Below are positions 8,295 through 16,453 of a DNA stretch of 58,381 nucleotides, one piece after another. How positions within the stretch are numbered: position 1 is the first letter of the stretch; the number at the start of each line of letters is the position of its first letter. This DNA comes from Massilia brevitalea (lineage in GTDB: Bacteria > Pseudomonadota > Gammaproteobacteria > Burkholderiales > Burkholderiaceae_D), in NCBI RefSeq assembly GCF_030711405.1, contig NZ_JAULSI010000025.1, forward strand, positions 1 to 58,381, in the 5' to 3' direction. The notes under the pieces were generated by a model that saw nothing but the letters and a program-made list of their open reading frames with translations, was not told where the DNA came from and did no database searches. The position numbers were made by a program, and so were the translations under genes.

Positions 8295-9236
8295 ATGCAG
8301 CAAGCTGAACTGTCCCGCCTGGCGCAGGAGAAGCCGCTGCGCGTGCTGCTCATCAACGCCGGCGAGCCGGACACGATGAGCTGGTCGGGACTGGCCCAGC
8401 CCCTGCGCCTGGCCGCCAAGATCCTCGGCCCCGAACGCCTGCACGTGGACGTACGCAGCCCCGACAAATTCACCAGCGACGCCCAGCGCCACTGGCACCT
8501 GGTGCTGCTCGCCGCCGACGAAGCCCAGGCCGGCCTGAAGCCCGCCAACTTCCGCGCCCTGGTCGAGCGCTGCCGCGCCGCGCCCTTCTGGGGCGGCGTG
8601 GGCGCCGGCGTGCTGTGGCTGGCCGAGGCGGGCGCGCTGAACGGCGTGCGCACCGCGCTGCCATGGTCGCTGTACGCCGGCGCCGACAGCCGCGCCGACC
8701 AGGCCGTTTTCACCCCGAACCTCTACGAAATCGAAGGCGAACGTTTGACCTGCTGTGGCGGGGCAGCGTCCGTGGATTTCGCGCTGACCTTGATCGACAT
8801 CATTTTCGGCTCGACCGTGCAGGCGCAAGTGAAGGAAATCCTCTGCGTCGACCGCGTGCGCGGCAAAGAAGAGCGCCAGCGCGTGGCCCTGCAGGCGCGT
8901 TTTGGTGCGCTGCAGCCGAAGCTGACCGAGGCGGTAACCTTGATGGAGGCGAATATCGAGGAACCGCTGTCGACCGACGAGATTGCCCAGCTGGCCGGCG
9001 TGTCGCGGCGCCAGCTGGAGCGGCTGTTCAAGCAGTATCTCGGCAGTTTGCCGTCACGCTATTACTTGGAGCTGCGTCTGACGCGGGCGCGGCAGCTGCT
9101 GCTCGATACCAATTACTCGATCGTGCAGGTGGGGCTGATGTGCGGGTTTTCGTCGGGGTCGCATTTTTCGACGGCGTTCGGGGCGCTGTTCGGGAATACG
9201 CCGCGGGAAGAGCGGCAGCGGCGACTGGCCGAATAA
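8295..9236 (+). CDS. argR: ArgR-like AraC/GlxA-family regulator of arginine catabolism
   Basis: 313-aa activator with a DJ-1/PfpI-like N-terminal domain (about residues 16-180) and an AraC-type double helix-turn-helix (about 215-305, TDEIAQLAGVSRRQLERLFKQYLG and VGLMCGFSSGSHFSTAF). In the DJ-1 domain the usual catalytic Cys of the CTG motif is replaced (GVGAGVLWLAEAG), as expected for a ligand sensor rather than a peptidase. This layout equals Pseudomonas ArgR, which activates the aru operon with arginine. The adjacent ast operon and a matching binding site upstream of astC support the name. This is a family plus context call. Confidence 0.83.
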   Translation: MQQAELSRLAQEKPLRVLLINAGEPDTMSWSGLAQPLRLAAKILGPERLHVDVRSPDKFTSDAQRHWHLVLLAADEAQAGLKPANFRALVERCRAAPFWGGVGAGVLWLAEAGALNGVRTALPWSLYAGADSRADQAVFTPNLYEIEGERLTCCGGAASVDFALTLIDIIFGSTVQAQVKEILCVDRVRGKEERQRVALQARFGALQPKLTEAVTLMEANIEEPLSTDEIAQLAGVSRRQLERLFKQYLGSLPSRYYLELRLTRARQLLLDTNYSIVQVGLMCGFSSGSHFSTAFGALFGNTPREERQRRLAE

Positions 9237-9267
9237 GCACCTGTAGCGTGTCCCGATGTGCTGCTGA

Positions 9268-9414
9268 CTAGAATGTGCTGCGTTCGACCCGGATACGTTC
9301 GTCCGGATGATGCTCCTCGATCGTCGACATGGCGCGCTCAAGCGTGAGCGGGTCGGGGCAGGACGCTTCCGCAATACCGCGATATCGCACGAGACCGCAC
9401 GTTTTGACGCTCAC
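9268..9414 (-). CDS. Possible small protein of 48 aa
   Basis: A short frame that opens with GTG at 9414, three bases after the stop of the small membrane protein, and ends in TAG. Codon third positions are largely G or C, as in the neighbouring genes, and the product is hydrophilic with two Cys (CPDPLTLERAMSTIEE). It may be a real small gene coupled to the membrane protein, or a gene remnant. No family is recognised. Confidence 0.4.
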   Translation of the reverse strand: MSVKTCGLVRYRGIAEASCPDPLTLERAMSTIEEHHPDERIRVERSTF

Positions 9415-9417
9415 TAC

Positions 9418-9684
9418 TCACCAGCGCCCGCGTGCATAGCTTGTCAGCGCAAGATAGAAAATTCCCACCGCAGCCGCGCAAACGACCACCAAGGCTACGC
9501 CCACGCTGATCCAATAAGTCCGCTTATCTCGCGGCTGCGCTTCCAGCAATCCCAGCAAGGGCGCCAGTGCAAGGAAAAATGGCGGAAACGGCGAGCCCAC
9601 GCCAATGGCAAGCAAGCCGCCGAATACAAGCACGACAACCTGATGCAGCAGGATGAATTTCGTGCGGTTGTGTGGTGGGCGCAT
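9418..9684 (-). CDS. Small hypothetical membrane protein
   Basis: 88-aa protein with two or three hydrophobic segments (FILLHQVVVLVFGGLLAIG, FFLALAPLLGLLEA, YWISVGVALVVVCAAAVGIF) and a short charged tail. I chose the ATG at 9684, giving a basic N-terminus before the first span. The frame stays open upstream to 9807, but that part overlaps the ast promoter region. It is divergent from the ast operon. Function unknown. Confidence 0.65.
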   Translation of the reverse strand: MRPPHNRTKFILLHQVVVLVFGGLLAIGVGSPFPPFFLALAPLLGLLEAQPRDKRTYWISVGVALVVVCAAAVGIFYLALTSYARGRW

Positions 9685-9777
9685 GGCGATCCGCAGGTTG
9701 AGTGGTGAATTTGATAATTCTACAGCGCGCAGGGCTTGCCGTGCCTCATCGCGGGATGCGCGGATACCGCATTTACT

Positions 9778-9815
9778 TCCGGCCAAAAATGAAAATCCCC
9801 GTCGCACTTCTGCAA
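9778..9815 (+). promoter_or_regulatory. Candidate ArgR operator upstream of astC
   Basis: Known Pseudomonas ArgR half-sites have the form TGTCGC-N8-AA. Here CGTCGC-N8-AA occurs at 9800-9815 (one mismatch) and a weaker TCCGGC-N8-AA at 9778-9793, in direct orientation 22 bp apart. The promoter-proximal half-site ends in the -35 region, the geometry of a class II AraC-type activator. Assignment is by motif and position only. Confidence 0.55.
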
Positions 9816-9842
9816 GAACTTGCCTGGTACCCTTCCTATAAT
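9814..9842 (+). promoter_or_regulatory. Likely astC promoter
   Basis: Perfect TATAAT at 9837-9842 with a poor -35 (AAGAAC at 9814) at 17-bp spacing, as expected for an activator-dependent promoter. It lies about 60 bp upstream of the astC start codon. Confidence 0.6.
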
Positions 9843-9903
9843 GACCAGACTCGGCGCCCGGCCCTTGGCGCGCCTGTCACGAACTTAGGATGAGGAAAAA
9901 GTC

Positions 9904-11148
9904 ATGAACGCAAAGCTTGATTCGGGTGTCACAACGCGGCCTGTCACTCGGCAGACCTTCGACGAAGTCCTCGTCCCGACCTACGCTCCGGCTGCGATGG
10001 TGCCGGTGCGCGCCGCGGGCCTGGACGTGTGGGACCAGGAAGGCAAGCACTACCTCGACTTCACCTCCGGCATCGCCGTCTCGAGCCTGGGCCATTGCAA
10101 CCCGGTGCTGGTCGATGCGATGACCAAGCAGATCAACACCCTCTGGCACCTGGGCAACGGCTACACCAACGAGCCGGTGCTGCGCCTGGCGTCGGCCCTG
10201 ACCGAAGCCACCTTCGCCGACCGCGCCTTCTTCTGCAACTCGGGCGCGGAAGCGAACGAAGCGGCCCTGAAACTGGCGCGTAAATATGCGCACACCAAGT
10301 TCGGCCCGCACAAGTCGCGCATCATTTCCTGCCTGTCGTCGTTCCACGGCCGCACCCTGTTCACCGTCTCGGTCGGCGGCCAGCCGAAATACACCGAAGG
10401 CTTCGAGCCGCTGCCGCAGGAAATCAACCACATCCCGTACAACGACATCGACGCGGCGCGCGCCGCCATCCTCGATGACGTGGCGGCCGTGATCGTCGAG
10501 CCGATCCAGGGCGAGGGCGGCGTCATCCCGGGCGACAAGGACTACCTGCAAGCCCTGCGCGAACTGTGCGACAAGACCGGCGCGCTGCTGATCTTCGACG
10601 AAGTGCAGTCGGGCGTGGGCCGTACCGGCACCCTGTACACCTACATGGAAACCGGCGTCACGCCGGACATCCTGACCAGCGCCAAGGCCCTGGGCAATGG
10701 CTACCCGATCGGCGCCATGCTCACCACGAACGCCATCGCCGAGCACTTCAACGTCGGTTCGCACGGCACCACCTATGGCGGCAATCCGCTGGCCACGACC
10801 GTCGCGCTGAACGTGATCGAAACGATCAACCAGCCGGCCTTCCTGGCGCGCGTCAAAGATGCCAGCGCCAAGATCTTCGCCAACCTGGATAAGCTGTCCG
10901 CCGACTATCCTCAGCTGTTCGGCAAGGCGCGCGGCATGGGCCTGCTCATCGGCCTGCCGATGGCCGAAGGCTACAAGGGCCGCGCCAAGGACCTGACCAA
11001 GGTCGCCGAGAAGATGGGCCTGATGCTGCTGGTGGCCGGCTTCGACGTGGTGCGCCTGGCGCCGGCGCTGATCGTCTCGGACGAACAGATTCTTGAGGCG
11101 GACCGCATCATGCGCGCCGCCGTCGACGAGTTCCTGGCCGCCGCCTGA
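9904..11148 (+). CDS. astC: Succinylornithine transaminase AstC
   Basis: 414-aa class III PLP aminotransferase. In this operon it converts N2-succinylornithine plus 2-oxoglutarate to succinylglutamate semialdehyde plus glutamate, the third AST step; the family also acts on acetylornithine (ArgD). The PLP lysine is Lys261 in SAKALGNGYPIGAML, with the PLP-aspartate motif LIFDEVQSGVGRTG before it. The start ATG at 9904 follows GAGGAA. It is the first gene of the ast operon. The choice of AstC over ArgD rests on the aruF, aruG, astD, astB and astE genes that follow. Confidence 0.95.
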   Translation: MNAKLDSGVTTRPVTRQTFDEVLVPTYAPAAMVPVRAAGLDVWDQEGKHYLDFTSGIAVSSLGHCNPVLVDAMTKQINTLWHLGNGYTNEPVLRLASALTEATFADRAFFCNSGAEANEAALKLARKYAHTKFGPHKSRIISCLSSFHGRTLFTVSVGGQPKYTEGFEPLPQEINHIPYNDIDAARAAILDDVAAVIVEPIQGEGGVIPGDKDYLQALRELCDKTGALLIFDEVQSGVGRTGTLYTYMETGVTPDILTSAKALGNGYPIGAMLTTNAIAEHFNVGSHGTTYGGNPLATTVALNVIETINQPAFLARVKDASAKIFANLDKLSADYPQLFGKARGMGLLIGLPMAEGYKGRAKDLTKVAEKMGLMLLVAGFDVVRLAPALIVSDEQILEADRIMRAAVDEFLAAA

Positions 11149-11247
11149 TCCGCGAAAAGCCGCATACATAAGTCGCTGTAACCCATGGCCCGCTGAGCAG
11201 CGCGGGCCATGGCCGTTCGTACTGATGGGGTTTTTGGGGGAGTTCAC

Positions 11248-12270
11248 ATGTATGTTGTCCGTCCGGTAGAACTGTCGGATATCGGCGCGCTGGAGAGCCT
11301 GGCCGCCGTGACGACGCCGGGAGTGCACACGCTGCCGCGCACGCGCGATGCGATCACGGCATTCGTCGAGCGCTCCATTGCGTCGTTTGCGGCGCAGGTC
11401 GATATCCCGAGCGAAGAGTCCTACCTGTTCGTGCTCGAAGACACGGCCAGCAGCGAAGTCGTCGGCACCGCCGCCGTACACGCCTCGGCCGGCTCGAACG
11501 GCACCTATTTCGCCTTCCGCAACGACGTCATCCAGCAAGTCTCGCGCGACCTGAACATCAGCCACAGCGTGCATGCGCTCACGCTGTGCTCGGAACTGAC
11601 CGCCTGCTCGCAGCTGGCCGGCTTCAACCTGCGCGACCGCGAACGCGCCGGCATCGAGGCCGCGCTGCTGTCGCGTGCACGCCTGCTGTACGCGGCGCTG
11701 GCGCCGCACCGCTTCGGCGACCGTTTCTTCGTGCCGATGCCGGGCGTGACCGATGGCGACGGCCAGTCGCCGTTCTGGAATGCGCTGGGCCGCAAGTTCT
11801 TCAAGATGGATTTCCTCGAGGCCGAGCGCATCATCGGCGGGGCGCGCAACCGCACCCTCATCGTCGAGCTGATGCCGCACTATCCGGTCTACGTGCCGCT
11901 GCTGCCGGGCGACGCCCAGGCGGCCATGGGCCAGATCCATCCGAGCGGCCAGCTGGCCTTCAAGCTGCTCACCGAAGAGGGCTTCGAAGCGGACGAATAT
12001 GTCGACATCTTCGACGGCGGCCCGATCCTGGCGGCGCACAAGCTGTCGCTGCGCTCGTTCTGTGGGTCGCAGCAGCGCCGCGTCGATACCGCGTCGCGCG
12101 GCAATGGCGCCACCGTCACCTACGCGGTGGCCACCAGCGCCGACCGCTTCCGCGCCGTCACCGTGGCCTGCCCGCCCTGCGATACCTCCGACGCCATCTG
12201 CCTGCCGCTTGACATCCAGCAGGCGCTGGGCGTGGCGCCGGGCGACACCGTCATCTGCGTCAGAATCTGA
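11248..12270 (+). CDS. aruF: Arginine N-succinyltransferase, alpha subunit (AruF)
   Basis: 340-aa GNAT-fold enzyme that, with AruG, transfers succinyl from succinyl-CoA to the alpha-amino group of arginine, the first AST step. I chose the ATG at 11248 behind GGGGGAG; an upstream in-frame GTG-rich stretch is not needed. Family marks are YVVRPVELSDIGALE at the N-terminus, LGRKFFKMDF and the C-terminal EADEYVDIFDGGP. A two-gene (AruF plus AruG) transferase is the Pseudomonas arrangement, where enteric bacteria have one AstA. aruG starts 10 bp after its stop. Confidence 0.95.
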   Translation: MYVVRPVELSDIGALESLAAVTTPGVHTLPRTRDAITAFVERSIASFAAQVDIPSEESYLFVLEDTASSEVVGTAAVHASAGSNGTYFAFRNDVIQQVSRDLNISHSVHALTLCSELTACSQLAGFNLRDRERAGIEAALLSRARLLYAALAPHRFGDRFFVPMPGVTDGDGQSPFWNALGRKFFKMDFLEAERIIGGARNRTLIVELMPHYPVYVPLLPGDAQAAMGQIHPSGQLAFKLLTEEGFEADEYVDIFDGGPILAAHKLSLRSFCGSQQRRVDTASRGNGATVTYAVATSADRFRAVTVACPPCDTSDAICLPLDIQQALGVAPGDTVICVRI

Positions 12271-12280
12271 GAGAGGCACC

Positions 12281-13315
12281 ATGCTCGTCATCCGCTCCAT
12301 CGCTGCCTCCGACCTCGACGCCCTGATCGACCTGGCCACCCAGGTCGGCAGCGGCATGACCACCCTGAAACCCGACCGCAAGATGCTGGGCGACCGCGTG
12401 GAATGCGCCGTCGCTTCGTTCTCCGAATCGATTCCGCCCGAAGAGCGCGACTACATGTTCGTGCTCGAAGACACCGAGAACGGCCGCCTGGCCGGCATCT
12501 GCGCCATCAAGGGCGCGGTCGGCCTGACCGAGCCGTTCTATAACTACCGCATCGGCACCCTGGTGCATTCCAGCCGCGAGCTGAACGTGTTCACGCGCAT
12601 GGAAACCCTGTACCTGTCGAACGACCTGACCGGCGCCACCGAACTGTGCTCGCTGTTCCTGCAGCCGGATTACCGCAGCGGCGGCTACAACGGCAAGTGG
12701 CTGTCGAAAAGCCGCTTCCTGTTCATCGCCCAGTTCCAGCAGCTGTTCACCGAGAAGATCATCGCCGAGATGCGCGGCTATTTGCTGGAAGACGGCACCA
12801 GCCCCTTCTACGAAGGCCTGGGCCGCCACTTCTTCAAGATGGACTTCAACCATGTCGACGGCCTGACCGCCATCGGCAAGAAGTCCTTTATCGCCGAGCT
12901 GATGCCGCGCCAGCCACTGTACGTGGAATACCTGCCGGATTCGGCGCGCGAAGTCATCGGCCAGGTGCACCGCTCGACCCTGCCGGCGCGCAAGCTGCTG
13001 GAGCAGGAAGGCATGCATTACGACGGCTATGTCGACATCTTCGACGCCGGCCCGGTGCTGCAGGGCCGCGTGTCCGACCTGCGCTCGGTGCGCGACAGCG
13101 TGCTACGCGTGGCCGTCGAAGGCAAGCCCGAAGGCGAGACCGAATGCCTGCTGGTCTCGAACACCAAGCTGCACGATTTCCGCATGGTGCTGGCCCACAC
13201 TACGATCGACGGTACCGAGGCGATCCTGTCGGCCGAGGAATTGGCGCTGCTGCATTGCGAAGCGGGCGACCCGGTGCGCACGCTGTCACTCAACGTTAGG
13301 AAGAACAATGGCTAA
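12281..13315 (+). CDS. aruG: Arginine N-succinyltransferase, beta subunit (AruG)
   Basis: 344-aa homologue and partner of AruF. It shares the family landmarks LVIRSIAASDLDAL at the N-terminus, LGRHFFKMDFNHVDGL, FIAELMPRQPLYVEYLP and YDGYVDIFDAGP. Start at ATG 12281 after GAGAGG. Its last codons overlap the astD start by 8 bp, so astD translation is likely coupled. The two paralogous subunits lie in tandem, as in the Pseudomonas aru operon. Confidence 0.95.
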   Translation: MLVIRSIAASDLDALIDLATQVGSGMTTLKPDRKMLGDRVECAVASFSESIPPEERDYMFVLEDTENGRLAGICAIKGAVGLTEPFYNYRIGTLVHSSRELNVFTRMETLYLSNDLTGATELCSLFLQPDYRSGGYNGKWLSKSRFLFIAQFQQLFTEKIIAEMRGYLLEDGTSPFYEGLGRHFFKMDFNHVDGLTAIGKKSFIAELMPRQPLYVEYLPDSAREVIGQVHRSTLPARKLLEQEGMHYDGYVDIFDAGPVLQGRVSDLRSVRDSVLRVAVEGKPEGETECLLVSNTKLHDFRMVLAHTTIDGTEAILSAEELALLHCEAGDPVRTLSLNVRKNNG

Positions 13316-14777
13316 TCTGTCGAACTACATCAACGGCGACTGGCTCGCCGGCAGCGGTGCGGAACTGGCGACCATCGATCCATCCACCGGGCGCCAGACC
13401 TGGACCAGCAAGGAGTCGAACGCAGACGACGTGGCGCGCGCCGCGCAGGCCGCGCGCGACGCCTTCGAAGGCTGGGCACTGCTGCCCTTGGAAGAACGCA
13501 CCGCCATCTGCATGCGCTTCCGCGACCTGCTGAAGGAGCACAGCGAAGAACTGGCCGCGATCATCGCCGAGGAAGTCGGCAAGCCGCTGTGGGAAGCGCG
13601 CACCGAAGTGGCGACGATGGCCAACAAGATCGACATCTCGGTCCAGTCGTATGGCGCGCGCACCGGCGAAACCAATGCCAAGGTCGCTGACGGCAACGCC
13701 GTGCTGCGCCACCGTCCGCACGGCGTGTTCGCCGTGTATGGCCCGTACAACTTCCCTGGCCATCTGCCGAACGGCCACATCGTGCCGGCCCTGATCGCCG
13801 GGAACACGGTGGTGTTCAAGCCGAGCGAATACGCGCCGCGCACCGCCGTGAAAACCGTGCAGCTGTGGGAACAGGCCGGCCTGCCGAAGGGCGTGCTGAA
13901 TTTGGTGAACGGCGGCCGCGACACGGGCATCGCGCTCGGCGCCAATCCGCTGATCGACGGCGTACTGTTCACCGGCAGCAGCCAGACCGGCGCCGCCCTC
14001 CATAAACAGTTCGGCGGCCAGCCGGGCAAGATGCTGGCGTTGGAAATGGGCGGGAACAATCCGCTGGTGGTGTGGGACGTCCAGGACATCGATCCGGCCG
14101 TGCACCACGCGGTGATGTCGGCCTTCATCTCGGCCGGCCAGCGCTGCACCTGCGCGCGCCGCCTGATCGTGCAGGACACGCCGCAAGGCCAGGCTTTCAT
14201 CGACCGCCTGGTGGAAGTGGCGAGCAAACTGCAGGTTGGCGCCTCGAACGCCGAGCCGCAGCCATTCATGGGGCCAGTGGTATCAAGCGCGGTGGCAGCG
14301 CGCCTGGTGCAGGCGCAGGCCGAGATGGCGCAGAAGGGCGGCAAGGTGCTGCTGCAGATGCGCCAGCTCGACCCGAACGCCGGCTTCGTCACGGCCGGCA
14401 TCGTCGATGTGACCGATGCACAGGGCATCGCGGACGAAGAATGGTTCGGCCCTCTGCTGCAGGTCAATCGCGTCAAAGACTTCGACAGCGCGATGAACGT
14501 GGCGAACGCTACCGAATTCGGCCTGGCCGCTGCGCTGCTGTCGCCGTCGGAGGAATTGTGGAAGCGCTTCGCCGTGCGCGCCCGCGCCGGCATCGTCAAC
14601 TGGAACCGTCCGACCACGGGCGCGGCCAGCTCGGCGCCGTTCGGCGGCGTGGGTAAATCGGGCAACCACCGTCCGAGCGCATACTATGCGGCGGATTACT
14701 GCGCCTACCCGGTCGCTTCGATCGAAACATCCGAACTGGAAATGCCGGCCAAGCTGTCGCCTGGCCTGAGTTTTTAA
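13308..14777 (+). CDS. astD: Succinylglutamate semialdehyde dehydrogenase AstD
   Basis: 489-aa aldehyde dehydrogenase that oxidises N-succinylglutamate semialdehyde to N-succinylglutamate with NAD+, the fourth AST step. The catalytic Cys280 lies in [12 protein letters not shown] and the general-base Glu in [14 protein letters not shown]; the glycine-rich NAD motif is FTGSSQTG. The start ATG at 13308 lies inside the end of aruG and follows AGGAAG, so the reading is coupled. The upstream part of the open frame is aruG in another frame. Confidence 0.96.
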   Translation: MANLSNYINGDWLAGSGAELATIDPSTGRQTWTSKESNADDVARAAQAARDAFEGWALLPLEERTAICMRFRDLLKEHSEELAAIIAEEVGKPLWEARTEVATMANKIDISVQSYGARTGETNAKVADGNAVLRHRPHGVFAVYGPYNFPGHLPNGHIVPALIAGNTVVFKPSEYAPRTAVKTVQLWEQAGLPKGVLNLVNGGRDTGIALGANPLIDGVLFTGSSQTGAALHKQFGGQPGKMLALEMGGNNPLVVWDVQDIDPAVHHAVMSAFISAGQRCTCARRLIVQDTPQGQAFIDRLVEVASKLQVGASNAEPQPFMGPVVSSAVAARLVQAQAEMAQKGGKVLLQMRQLDPNAGFVTAGIVDVTDAQGIADEEWFGPLLQVNRVKDFDSAMNVANATEFGLAAALLSPSEELWKRFAVRARAGIVNWNRPTTGAASSAPFGGVGKSGNHRPSAYYAADYCAYPVASIETSELEMPAKLSPGLSF

Positions 14778-14791
14778 TTGAGCTTGTAAAC

Positions 14792-16135
14792 ATGTTTAAC
14801 GCGCGCGAATACAACTTCGACGGCCTGGTTGGCCCGTCCCACAACTACGCCGGCCTCTCGTTCGGCAACGTCGCTTCGTTCAGCAATGTGAAGAGCGCCT
14901 CGAACCCGCGCCAGGCCGCCCTGCAGGGCCTGGCCAAGATGCGCGCCCTGGCTGCGCGCGGCTTCGCCCAGGCCGTGATGCCGCCGCAGGCGCGTCCGAA
15001 CTTCCGCCTGCTGCGCAGCCTCGGCTTCTCGGGGACCGACGCCGACGTGCTGGCGCAAGCCTGGCGCGAGGCGCCTGTCATTCTCTCCTGCGCCTGGTCG
15101 GCCGCGCCGATGTGGACCGCGAACGCCGCCACCGTCAGCCCATCGGCCGACACCCGCGACGGCCGCGTGCACTTCACCGCCGCTAACCTGAACAACAAGC
15201 TGCACCGTTCGGAAGAGCACGTGCAGGCCACGCGCACGCTGCGCCACATCTTTGCCGACCATGACCACTTCGTGGTGCACGACACGCTGCCGGCCACGCC
15301 GGCATTCGGCGACGAAGGCGCGGCGAACCATACCCGCTTTGCCGCCGACCATGGCGCGCCGGGTGTCGAGTTCTTCGTGTACGGCCGGGTCGAGTTCGAT
15401 CCGTCGGCGCCTGCACCGAAAAAATACCCGGCGCGCCAGACCCTGGAAGCGTCGCAGGCCGTGGCGCGGCTGCACGGCCTGGATGCATCGCGTACCGTGT
15501 TTGCTTCGCAGAACCCGGACGTGATCGACCAGGGTGTGTTCCACAACGACGTGATCGCGGTCGGCAACGGCAACGTGCTGTTCTATCACGAGCAGGCCTT
15601 TGCCGATGAAGCGGCGACGATCGATGCGCTGCGCCGTTCGGCGGGCGGCGTCGGCTTTGATGTCGTGCCGGTGCGCGTCGATACCGGCATGGTGCCGGTG
15701 GCGGATGCGGTGGCGAGCTACCTGTTCAACAGCCAATTGTTGTCCAAGCCGGACGGCAAGATGGCGCTGGTGGTGCCGCACGAATGCCGCGAGAATGACG
15801 CGGTGGCGCGCTACCTGAACGGGCTGGTGACGAGCGGCGGGCCGATCGACGAACTGATCGAATTCGACCTGCGCCAGAGCATGCGCAACGGCGGCGGGCC
15901 CGCCTGCCTGCGCTTGCGCGTGGCGTTGACCGACGAGCAGGCGGCAAGCATGCACGGTGGCGTGATCATGACCGAAGTCTTGTACGCGCAATTGGTCGAG
16001 TGGGTCGAGAAGCATTACCGCGACCGCGTGGAGCCGAAGGATTTGATGGATCCGCAGCTGGCGATCGAGTGTCATGCGGCGCTCGAAGCGTTGGAGCGGA
16101 TTCTCGGTTTGCCGGGGTTGTACGATTTCGGTTGA
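14792..16135 (+). CDS. astB: N-succinylarginine dihydrolase AstB
   Basis: 447-aa hydrolase of the amidinotransferase/arginine deiminase fold. It removes two ammonia and one CO2 from succinylarginine to give succinylornithine, the second AST step. The N-terminal [17 protein letters not shown] and the catalytic Cys372 in GGPACLRLR are typical. It starts 14 bp after astD. Length equals the known family. Downstream the operon is interrupted by a hairpin-repeat pair before the dehydrogenase gene. Confidence 0.97.
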   Translation: MFNAREYNFDGLVGPSHNYAGLSFGNVASFSNVKSASNPRQAALQGLAKMRALAARGFAQAVMPPQARPNFRLLRSLGFSGTDADVLAQAWREAPVILSCAWSAAPMWTANAATVSPSADTRDGRVHFTAANLNNKLHRSEEHVQATRTLRHIFADHDHFVVHDTLPATPAFGDEGAANHTRFAADHGAPGVEFFVYGRVEFDPSAPAPKKYPARQTLEASQAVARLHGLDASRTVFASQNPDVIDQGVFHNDVIAVGNGNVLFYHEQAFADEAATIDALRRSAGGVGFDVVPVRVDTGMVPVADAVASYLFNSQLLSKPDGKMALVVPHECRENDAVARYLNGLVTSGGPIDELIEFDLRQSMRNGGGPACLRLRVALTDEQAASMHGGVIMTEVLYAQLVEWVEKHYRDRVEPKDLMDPQLAIECHAALEALERILGLPGLYDFG

Positions 16136-16160
16136 TTGCGCCGATGATCAACCGGTAAGA

Positions 16161-16247
16161 CCGCGTGGGCTCAAGAGCCCACCCTACGGTGGATGAACGG
16201 ATGGTAAATACATCGCTGTTGTAGGGTGGGCACTCGTGCCCACGCGG
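16161..16247. repeat. Inverted pair of dispersed hairpin repeats (locus 3)
   Basis: Reverse copy at 16161-16187 (stem GGGCTC/GAGCCC) and forward copy at 16221-16247 (GGGCAC/GTGCCC). They lie inside the ast operon in the 318-bp gap between astB and the glutamate dehydrogenase gene. The rest of the gap (16248-16453) holds no ORF or clear promoter that I can defend. Confidence 0.85.
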
Positions 16248-16453
16248 TACGACAGCAGCACAGAGATAGAGCAGCAAAGAACCGACGCCCGGCGCACACC
16301 GCGCCATCGTCGAAACGATCAACGAGTTACACGCTTCCAGGACAAGGAAGCCAAGGACCTGGACGGGACAACCCCGCCCACCAAACGCCGGTGCACGCAA
16401 AGCCACAAGCCGTAGCGCGCGCAAGCGACAACATCAAGCTTGGAGAAGCAACA

